The notes under the pieces: model-generated
What the model was told of the DNA's origin: nothing
Database searches by the model: none
The model's input: the letters and a program-made list of their open reading frames with translations, nothing else
NCBI GenBank assembly: GCA_018384055.1
Contig: JAHAZL010000009.1
Location: 1-19,043 of the forward strand
Direction of reading: 5' to 3'
DNA from: Treponema sp.
GTDB lineage: Bacteria; Spirochaetota; Spirochaetia; Treponematales; Treponemataceae
DNA: 19,043 nt
Translations under genes and position numbers: made by a program
Shown here: piece after piece, positions 6,286-12,691 of the stretch
How positions within the stretch are numbered: the first letter of the stretch is position 1
How the letters are laid out: every line of letters starts with the position of its first letter

Positions 6286-7401
6286 CTATTCAAGTTCAAT
6301 AAGGACAAGACGATATTTTCCGTCGCTGTCACGAACCCACTTGATGTCTTCTGCCTTAACTTCACCTGCACGACCAACTTCAAGATCGTAAGTTGAAAGA
6401 CCGGCTATTACGCGAATCTTAAGGGCATTGTTGTTGCTCATCCAGAGGCGTGTACCGTTATTTGAGTTAACGGCAACCTGATCACCATTTTTAAAGTAAT
6501 CTTCAACATAAGTATTTCTGTCGCTCTTGTAACGGAACAGACAAGAACCGCGGAAGGTAACGTTGATTGTAAATGGATATGCACGGGTATCTTCGTGAAT
6601 CACAACGCGCTTAGAATTGTTCTTAACGCTGCCTGCAGATGGGATTTCAGCAAGTTCAGTTCCTTCATCAACATTGTTGATTTCAACAACAGAATTTTCA
6701 CCCTTCTTCTCGATAAGACGAACTTCAGCACCGTGACTTGCTTCGTCTGTAGAAATATCACTCAGGTAAACGATAATGTCTGCAAATCCATCGCCATCAA
6801 CATCAAGATCCCTTTCTTCGCTGAGTTCCACAATCTGAGTACCTGATGGCATAAGGAGAGAAAGTTTTCCCTTTGTTTCTCCAACAGTAATTATGATGCA
6901 CCCGGTTCCCTGCTTTGTAGGGAAGAGAATCTGATCGCCTTTATAGAATCTCTTTGTTTCAGACTTACCGGTAAATTCATACTGGTGAATCTTTTCTTTT
7001 TCAGTAGACTTGAGGGCCTTTTCCGCAAGCTTCTGCGGAACATTGAAAACAGCAAAATAAAGGTAAAGGCCAAGACCTATCAATACGGCAGCGGAACCTG
7101 CAACAATAGCAGGAATAAGATACTTGGGCTTCTGTTTCGTTGTAAGCTCAATAGGAACAGGAGCTTCCTGAATCTTCTTTGTGTGATACAAACGAAGAAC
7201 ATCATCTGGATTTATACCGAGGAACTCACAGTAGTTTGTAAGGAATCCTGTAAAATACGATTCACCCGGAAAGTCGTCAGAGCGTTCTTCCTCCAGTGCC
7301 AGAATATAGTTCTTAGTAATCGCAGTTGCGCGTTCAATTTCTTCAAGAGAAACATTCTTCTCTTCTCGTCTTTTGCGAAGAATTTCACCGTAGCTTTCCA
7401 T
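6286..7401 (-). CDS. RodZ-like helix-turn-helix membrane protein
   Basis: This 371-aa protein has an N-terminal HTH_25-type helix-turn-helix (residues about 4-72: GEILRKRREEKNVSLEEIER, then FTGFLTNYCEFLGINPDDVL). A basic linker is followed by one transmembrane helix (about 94-118), then a beta-rich outer part whose end resembles the RodZ C-terminal domain. RodZ links MreB to the envelope and shapes cells; here that role is inferred from architecture. Unusually, the outer part contains a DxDxDGxxD-type calcium loop (Asp198, 200, 202, 204, 208). ATG 7401 is chosen because GGGTGGGG lies upstream at 7411-7418; an in-frame GTG at 7416 would fall inside it. It starts 18 bp after the lolA stop, and a terminator follows it. 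Confidence 0.82.
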   Translation of the reverse strand: MESYGEILRKRREEKNVSLEEIERATAITKNYILALEEERSDDFPGESYFTGFLTNYCEFLGINPDDVLRLYHTKKIQEAPVPIELTTKQKPKYLIPAIVAGSAAVLIGLGLYLYFAVFNVPQKLAEKALKSTEKEKIHQYEFTGKSETKRFYKGDQILFPTKQGTGCIIITVGETKGKLSLLMPSGTQIVELSEERDLDVDGDGFADIIVYLSDISTDEASHGAEVRLIEKKGENSVVEINNVDEGTELAEIPSAGSVKNNSKRVVIHEDTRAYPFTINVTFRGSCLFRYKSDRNTYVEDYFKNGDQVAVNSNNGTRLWMSNNNALKIRVIAGLSTYDLEVGRAGEVKAEDIKWVRDSDGKYRLVLIELE

Positions 7402-7419
7402 ATATTTTAACCCCACCCT

Positions 7420-8091
7420 TTATTCTGATAGCAAGAAATTGTTGTAGTTGTTTGCAGATGACGGCGGATCATATATGAAACGCTGGTCACTGATATTTGA
7501 ATTCAACTTGTAATTGAAGATGTCAAAAACATACTCTTCATCTTGTGAAGTAGTTGCATGAACACGTCGAATAAGTTTTGTAGAAGGATCAACGGAAAGC
7601 TTGATTTCCCTGAATGATTCTGTTGCTGAACGACGCTGCAAAAGGAAATTCACAACCATTTCATCACTCCCCTCATCAAGAGGAACTGCAGACTGACCTG
7701 ACTGATAAGCAACGGTATAGTAGCGGCGCATAAGAGCAAGTCCTTCTGCCGTTGCAGCATTGGCCCCCTTTGCATCATTTGCAGAAACACTCTGCTCAAG
7801 GATTGCTGATGAACCTGGAAGATAAATGGTAAGGTCATTACCGTTGAAAAGAACAACCTGCTCTGCAGGATCAGAAAAATCGATGCGAAGCATTTCAGGA
7901 CGCTTGTAGCTGATTCGGCCTGTCATTTCAGATTTTCCAATCTTGATTATGACATCCGCTTCATAATCCTGAATTTCAGAATATCTTTCGCTTATAGTTT
8001 TAAAATAATCACTGGCTGTAGTAATTCCCTGTGCAAAAATAGAAATTGCAGGAAAAGCAAGGCACAAGGCAACGAACATAAACTTTTTCAT
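7420..8091 (-). CDS. lolA: Outer-membrane lipoprotein carrier protein, LolA family
   Basis: This 223-aa periplasmic protein should shuttle lipoproteins from the inner-membrane LolCDE complex to the outer membrane. A signal peptide covers residues 1-20 (MKKFMFVALCLAFPAISIFA, with a signal peptidase I-type end before Gln21). The mature part has the LolA pattern: ISERYSEIQDYEADV, a PEMLRIDF strand near 65-72, then VVLFNGNDLTIYLP near 79-92. ATG 8091 follows GGAG by 9 nt; an in-frame TTG 15 nt earlier would overlap that site. It heads the operon with the RodZ-like gene and has a clear promoter upstream. Confidence 0.87.
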   Translation of the reverse strand: MKKFMFVALCLAFPAISIFAQGITTASDYFKTISERYSEIQDYEADVIIKIGKSEMTGRISYKRPEMLRIDFSDPAEQVVLFNGNDLTIYLPGSSAILEQSVSANDAKGANAATAEGLALMRRYYTVAYQSGQSAVPLDEGSDEMVVNFLLQRRSATESFREIKLSVDPSTKLIRRVHATTSQDEEYVFDIFNYKLNSNISDQRFIYDPPSSANNYNNFLLSE

Positions 8092-8133
8092 TAAATGAAA
8101 CTCCAATTTATTTAAATAACAAGATATCTTCTT

Positions 8134-8162
8134 ATTATAAAAATAGATTGGATTATTGTAAA
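8134..8162 (-). promoter_or_regulatory. Sigma-70-type promoter of lolA operon
   Basis: The minus strand has TTTACA (8157-8162), a 17-bp spacer, and TATAAT (8134-8139). Start is predicted near 8127, giving a leader of about 36 nt that contains a normal Shine-Dalgarno. It is the best-formed conventional promoter in the window and a useful contrast to the leaderless cases. Confidence 0.75.
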
Positions 8163-8189
8163 GGGCGGTAACTTTTCGACTTTTACCTT

Positions 8190-9320
8190 TTACTTCAGTT
8201 TTTCCTTTATTTCCTCAAGGACAGCAAGGGCATTAATGCCTGTCTGCAATGTCGAACGCAATGGCTTTTTTCCATCCAGGAATTCTACAGCATTCTTAAC
8301 CATATTTGCAAAATAGAGGGTCTTTTTCGGAGCCTTGATTCTTTTGTCACTTTTAAGCGAATAAAAACCAGTATAAAGGGAAGACTTTTCCCTCTTATAG
8401 AATTTAAGGAAACCGTTTCCGATACAGATTCTTCCCTCTGTTCCCGTAATTACAATTTCAAAGCCAAAGAACCTGGATCTTCCGCTGATTACAATGGAAA
8501 CATCAGGACACTTTTCCGTAGAATAGTGAGCACTCATCTGGCGGACATTTCCTTTTTCATCACGGTAAATCCCGCTCATTACAGGATTGTTCAGGATTGT
8601 ATTGATGGTCTTGAATTCTGTCCTTACTTCATCATTGCGATTTTCAGCTTTTGACAAAAGACCACTTCTTTCTTTTTTTTCCGGAACCTTTTTTACTTCC
8701 GAAGGTTTTCCGTCTTCTTCAAGGAAAAAGAGAACGGCATCAACAAGGTGGGTACCATCATGGATAAGGCTGTAGGCTCCGGTTTTTTCTTCTGCCCGAT
8801 TATAAACAACAAGACTCGAACAAAGTTCTGCCCTAATGGACTGAAGTTCCCCGATTTTGGACATGTATTTTTTTGCAGCTATAAAATCTTCTGCAAATCG
8901 ACGTTCATGATTTATAAGAATATTTACCTGATGTTCATCTGCCTCTTCTTTTATCCTTTCTGCTTCCCTAAGATTAAGGGCAACAGGTTTTTCAAGAATA
9001 ATCAGTCTTGGTTTTGAACGGATGGCATCGATGGCTTCCCTCATGTGGGCATTTTCATTTACGGCAATAGTAACGATGTCGGTCTTAGTTCTTGAATAAA
9101 GGGTTGCACTGTCTGGATAAACAATGGCTTTTTTGTTTGCTTCATGCCAGTGAATGAGTTTTGTCTCATCAGTGTCGCATCCTGCAACAATTTTAATTCT
9201 TGGATTATCCTTTAATGCCATGTTATGACTTGCAGGCTGTTCTCTTTTTCTGTCCAGTCCAAGTGAATATCCAATGCGTCCGCACCCAATCAAAGCTGCC
9301 GTATATTTCTTTCTAGCCAT
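8190..9320 (-). CDS. Gfo/Idh/MocA-family NAD(P)-dependent oxidoreductase
   Basis: This 376-aa protein has an N-terminal Rossmann fold with GCGRIG (12-17), a conserved EKP (110-112) and the substrate-domain motif HDGTHLVD (His187-Asp194), in which His191 is the likely catalytic histidine. Family members oxidise or reduce sugars, inositols or sugar derivatives; the substrate cannot be read from sequence. It follows a GH32 fructosidase by 7 bp on the same strand, which suggests sugar metabolism. The start at 9320 (MARKKYTAALIGCG) has no Shine-Dalgarno. A promoter ending 6 nt before the ATG predicts a leaderless transcript, and coupling to the upstream gene is the alternative. The frame is open 12 codons further but those lie in the GH32 gene. 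Confidence 0.88.
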   Translation of the reverse strand: MARKKYTAALIGCGRIGYSLGLDRKREQPASHNMALKDNPRIKIVAGCDTDETKLIHWHEANKKAIVYPDSATLYSRTKTDIVTIAVNENAHMREAIDAIRSKPRLIILEKPVALNLREAERIKEEADEHQVNILINHERRFAEDFIAAKKYMSKIGELQSIRAELCSSLVVYNRAEEKTGAYSLIHDGTHLVDAVLFFLEEDGKPSEVKKVPEKKERSGLLSKAENRNDEVRTEFKTINTILNNPVMSGIYRDEKGNVRQMSAHYSTEKCPDVSIVISGRSRFFGFEIVITGTEGRICIGNGFLKFYKREKSSLYTGFYSLKSDKRIKAPKKTLYFANMVKNAVEFLDGKKPLRSTLQTGINALAVLEEIKEKLK

Positions 9321-9326
9321 AAATAC

Positions 9327-9356
9327 ATTATACAAGAGTGTAGAAATTGTAGTCAA
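9327..9356 (-). promoter_or_regulatory. Promoter of the Gfo/Idh gene, inside the GH32 3' end
   Basis: TTGACT (9351-9356), an 18-bp spacer, and TATAAT (9327-9332) on the minus strand. The -10 box contains the TAA stop codon of the GH32 gene (9328-9330). Six bases separate it from ATG 9320, placing transcription start on the A of the start codon. Confidence 0.65.
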
Positions 9357-10797
9357 ATGAAAGGGCCTTTGACGAAGTGAACTTTATTTCTTCCGCTTCA
9401 AGAGGAGAATAGAAAACATTGGTAAAGGCATATCTTCCGCCACAGGCAAAAAGTTCTGCACTGCAGGTATCACACACAAGCCTTACATCAAACTTTCCGT
9501 CTGAAGGAATTTCAAACTTGAATTTTCTGAAGGTTTCGCAATCTGTCCTTGTACCGCTTCTACTTCTGTCAAAACTCATTTCATATTTTTCAAAATCAAG
9601 ATTTATTTTGGTGCTGTATTTTTCATCAGAAGCAATTTGAATTTCAAGGGATCCGGAATCAGAACTAATGCCTTCAAATGAAATCAGCAAATCAAAATGC
9701 CTTCCCCTAACGCCATCAGCCTTTGTTGTTTTTCCAACAAACAGATTTATTTTACCGGATACTGGATTAATTCTTTTACTTTCCAACTCCCTTACAGGAT
9801 TTTGATACACAATTCCATTGTTGATTTTCAGTTCGCGAGGAAGTGTCATCATGCCAGTCCAGAGATAATCATCGGGAGTACTGACCCCTTCCCAACGGTG
9901 CATCCATCCCATCATGATTCTCCTTCCGTCTGGAAGCAATGTAGTTTCAGGTGCATAGAAATCTATTCCATAATCAATCTGACAAACAGATTTTCGATTA
10001 AATTTCCATTCATTGCGGTTCATCTTACCGATCATAAATACACTGTTGTTTCCGTCATGCCATCCCGCCTCAAGATCTTCCTTCATTTCCTGCGGTGAAA
10101 TTACAATGACATCATTTTCATCAAGGGAAAAGAAATCCGGACATTCCCACATCATGCCTAATTTACATTCGCTTCTATCTGCTACAGAAACAAATTTCCA
10201 TTCCTTTAGATTTTCAGATTTGAAAATTACAAGGGCTCCACTTTTATCCTGTGTTTTAATTACCGCTGCAACATAATAAGTTCCATTTTCTTTCCATACT
10301 TTTGGATCTCGAAAATGTGCCACATCATATTCGAAAGGAATGTTACTTGCAGTTATGACAGGATTGTTCTCAAGTTTTTTGTATTCAACACCATCTCCGA
10401 TAGCGATACATTGATTTTGAACAGCATTGTCACTAACGACCCCAGTGTAGACAATTAAATGAAAGTCCCCATCTTCCATAGCTGTACCTGAAAAACATCC
10501 GTCAATATCAGCATTTGTATCAGGAGCCAAGGCCACAGGAAGAAAATTCCATGATAGAAAATCCTTGGTGACAGCATGTCCCCAATGCATAGGCCCCCAT
10601 TTATTGCTGTATGGATGATATTGAAAAAACAGGTGAAGCTGACCTTTATAAAAAGAAAGGCCGTTGGGATCGTTAATCCAGCCGCATGGGGATGCAAGAT
10701 GAAAATGAGGACGCTTTGATTTTTCAATCAAAGAAGAATCTATTTTTTTTAGACATTCGTTTTGAACCTTAGTTGCATTATTGAGTAAATCAGTCAT
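9328..10797 (-). CDS. Glycoside hydrolase family 32 (sucrose-6-phosphate hydrolase / beta-fructosidase)
   Basis: This 489-aa enzyme cleaves terminal beta-fructose from sucrose, sucrose-6-phosphate or fructans. GH32 landmarks are all present: WINDPNG (40-46, nucleophile Asp43), RDP (163-165, transition-state Asp164) and ECPD (218-221, acid/base Glu218), followed by a C-terminal beta-sandwich domain (about 340-489). There is no signal peptide, so it should act in the cytoplasm, favouring an imported phosphorylated or small substrate. No sugar transporter or regulator lies next to it in the window; the partner is the Gfo/Idh gene 7 bp downstream. The start at 10797 has no Shine-Dalgarno (AGGTGG is 17 nt away) and sits 6 nt after a TATAAT. 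Confidence 0.93.
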   Translation of the reverse strand: MTDLLNNATKVQNECLKKIDSSLIEKSKRPHFHLASPCGWINDPNGLSFYKGQLHLFFQYHPYSNKWGPMHWGHAVTKDFLSWNFLPVALAPDTNADIDGCFSGTAMEDGDFHLIVYTGVVSDNAVQNQCIAIGDGVEYKKLENNPVITASNIPFEYDVAHFRDPKVWKENGTYYVAAVIKTQDKSGALVIFKSENLKEWKFVSVADRSECKLGMMWECPDFFSLDENDVIVISPQEMKEDLEAGWHDGNNSVFMIGKMNRNEWKFNRKSVCQIDYGIDFYAPETTLLPDGRRIMMGWMHRWEGVSTPDDYLWTGMMTLPRELKINNGIVYQNPVRELESKRINPVSGKINLFVGKTTKADGVRGRHFDLLISFEGISSDSGSLEIQIASDEKYSTKINLDFEKYEMSFDRSRSGTRTDCETFRKFKFEIPSDGKFDVRLVCDTCSAELFACGGRYAFTNVFYSPLEAEEIKFTSSKALSFDYNFYTLV

Positions 10798-10803
10798 AAA
10801 AAA

Positions 10804-10832
10804 ATTATAGAATTCCACCTAAAAAAAAACAA
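10804..10832 (-). promoter_or_regulatory. Promoter of the GH32 gene (leaderless type)
   Basis: TTGTTT (10827-10832), a 17-bp spacer, and TATAAT (10804-10809) on the minus strand, then six T before ATG 10797. Predicted transcription start coincides with the A of the ATG. Confidence 0.65.
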
Positions 10833-11027
10833 TTTTTGAAAACACGGAATAATATAATTATTATAAACCTATAATTTTATTCTAAATGCCTTCTAAATAC
10901 GCCGAAAGGCTTAAGATGTATATTTTAATCACAAAGATGAAGGACAGGAGAAAACAGAAACAGCCGCAAGCCTGCAGAATTCCGCATAAGTTCATCCACA
11001 AAAAGTGTCATTTAATTGCAATACAAG

Positions 11028-11055
11028 AGATTGCCGTGTCGACCACGGCAATGAC
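11028..11055 (+). repeat. REP-like palindrome, unit C
   Basis: It reads AGATTGCCGTG, TCGAC, then CACGGCAATGAC: a perfect 9-bp stem ATTGCCGTG/CACGGCAAT with a 5-nt loop, 28 bp overall. The AGATT...AATGAC ends match units A and B, more than 9 kb away. Confidence 0.8.
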
Positions 11056-11091
11056 TCATACTTATTGGACAGCTCCGTTTTTTTATGCAAG

Positions 11092-11097
11092 TATAAT
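11092..11097 (+). promoter_or_regulatory. Candidate -10 box of recQ
   Basis: TATAAT would start transcription near 11104 and give a leader of about 47 nt with a good Shine-Dalgarno (GGAGG, 11141-11145). TTGGAC at 11065-11070 is 21 bp away, too far for an ordinary -35 box, so this is tentative. Confidence 0.4.
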
Positions 11098-11150
11098 TTC
11101 TTCAAGTCAATTTTATTTTTTTTCAGGTTATATATAGGATGGAGGATAAA

Positions 11151-12689
11151 ATGAAAGAAGAAAATCCAATAATGCCATTGCAGAAAGCAAGCAGCGAAAA
11201 CATCTGCACCGATGACGAAGCCTTAATTGCAGCACAAAAAGCTTTCGGCATTACGTACCTTTATCCATGGCAGAGAATCGTAATTGCAAACATTCTTGAT
11301 GCCCAGATTCCCGCAGAAAAAATAGAAAACATTGGAAATTCTGATGACACGGAATTGTACAAGGGGAAGCAAATCGTACTTCTCCCTACAGGAGCCGGAA
11401 AATCACTTTGCTTTCTTACGCCTTCCCTTTTGCTGGATGGTGCTACCATTGTACTGTATCCTTTACTTGCCTTAATGTCAGATCAAAAGAGGCGAATGGA
11501 TGAAGGAGGAATAAAAAGCGTTGTTTTTTGCGGAGGACAAACTAAAGAACAGAGGGAAGAAAATTTCCGTCAGATTGAAAATGGAGCAAAAATCATCCTT
11601 GCAAACCCAGAAGTCCTTCAAAGTGAAAAACTTGTTGAAAGTCTTGCCCGATGCAATATTTCACACATTGCCATTGATGAAGCTCATTGCTGTGCAGAAT
11701 GGGGAGACACTTTCAGACCAGCCTACCTTAATCTTGGAAACGTAATAAAAAAAATCAATTCGCCGGCAGTAACAGCTTTTACGGCCACAGCATCCCCACA
11801 GGTTCTAAACAGAGTCTCAGAAATTCTTTTTGGGGGCATGAGTCATGTTGTAAGAAGTGATTCCGATAGGCCTAACATTCATTATGAAGTAATAAATACC
11901 TATGCTAAAAAGAGAACAGCTTTTTTGCTTGCGCTTGAACGACCTAAACCACTTATAATTTTTTGTGGAACAAGAAACAAATCAGAGGATATGGCACGGG
12001 AATTAGCCTCCTACTATGGCCCTGACAAAGTAAAATTTTACCACGCAGGAATGGAAAAAACTGAAAAAGATAAGGTTGAAAAATGGTTTTATCCAAGGAC
12101 AGATGCCATTTTGTGTTGCACCTGTGCTTTCGGCATGGGTGTTGACAAAAAGGACATTCATACAGTAATCCACCTTGAACCAAGTCCGACAGCAGAAGCT
12201 TACATACAGGAAGCAGGAAGAGGTGGAAGAGACGGCAGCATTGCAAATGCAGTTCTACTTTGGAGCCCCAAAGACAGCATGGATTCTGAAAAATTTCCCA
12301 AAGGATCCAGACAAAGAGTACTGAAGGAATTTGCAGAAAGCAAGACCTGCAGAAGACAAGTTCTTCTGGATGCACTTGGAGGCGAGCAGGCAGCATGCAA
12401 TGGATGCGATATATGCAAGAACGGACACCCTGCTCCAAAAGCGATTGACGGCAAAATCATTCTGAATCTTGTTCGCCATCACAGAAAGCAATGGACCATA
12501 GAGGAACTGAACGGTCAGAGTGCTATTCTTCTGAATAAAAAAATCGCCGCACTTTACAGAATGAATTTCTACGAGCACAGCGATACTGATGAAATAATTA
12601 CGCAGTTAAAAAACCAGAATCTTATAAAAACCTGTACTTTCCCTTTTAAAGGCTTAATAACCATCGGAAATAAAGAACAGGAATTATAA
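11151..12689 (+). CDS. recQ: RecQ-family ATP-dependent DNA helicase, short form
   Basis: This 512-aa superfamily 2 DNA helicase unwinds DNA 3' to 5' in recombination and repair. Motifs are LPTGAGKS (78-85, Walker A), DEAHC (176-180), the RecQ-type loop AEWGDTFRPAY (182-192), TATASP (211-216) and QEAGRGGRDG (353-362, motif VI). Zinc ligands Cys400, 416, 419 and 422 form the RecQ zinc domain. The remaining 80 residues may hold a reduced winged helix. There is no HRDC domain, and the protein is about 100 aa shorter than E. coli RecQ. About 20 extra residues lie between the Q-motif region and Walker A. ATG 11151 follows GGAGG by 5 nt; an ATG at 11139 would overlap that site. It converges on the M16 protease gene with a 2-bp gap. 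Confidence 0.92.
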   Translation: MKEENPIMPLQKASSENICTDDEALIAAQKAFGITYLYPWQRIVIANILDAQIPAEKIENIGNSDDTELYKGKQIVLLPTGAGKSLCFLTPSLLLDGATIVLYPLLALMSDQKRRMDEGGIKSVVFCGGQTKEQREENFRQIENGAKIILANPEVLQSEKLVESLARCNISHIAIDEAHCCAEWGDTFRPAYLNLGNVIKKINSPAVTAFTATASPQVLNRVSEILFGGMSHVVRSDSDRPNIHYEVINTYAKKRTAFLLALERPKPLIIFCGTRNKSEDMARELASYYGPDKVKFYHAGMEKTEKDKVEKWFYPRTDAILCCTCAFGMGVDKKDIHTVIHLEPSPTAEAYIQEAGRGGRDGSIANAVLLWSPKDSMDSEKFPKGSRQRVLKEFAESKTCRRQVLLDALGGEQAACNGCDICKNGHPAPKAIDGKIILNLVRHHRKQWTIEELNGQSAILLNKKIAALYRMNFYEHSDTDEIITQLKNQNLIKTCTFPFKGLITIGNKEQEL

Positions 12690-12691
12690 TT

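Larger units (their letters stand above)
10798..11150. other. Intergenic region between divergent GH32 and recQ
   Basis: This 353-bp stretch has no convincing gene. It holds the GH32 promoter, a very AT-rich block (about 10848-10885) with a plus-strand TATAAT at 10870-10875, a short GCC-GAAA-GGC hairpin near 10902, and a REP-like unit at 11028-11055. Near recQ there is a TATAAT at 11092-11097. An open frame at 10886-11137 runs through the REP unit and is not accepted as a gene. Confidence 0.6.

Noticed and set aside
10886..11137. 83-aa plus-strand open frame between GH32 and recQ, with a TATAAT 10 nt before its ATG
   Set aside because: No ribosome site. Its second half runs across the REP-like unit at 11028-11055, and the peptide looks like no protein family. 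It is more likely non-coding.
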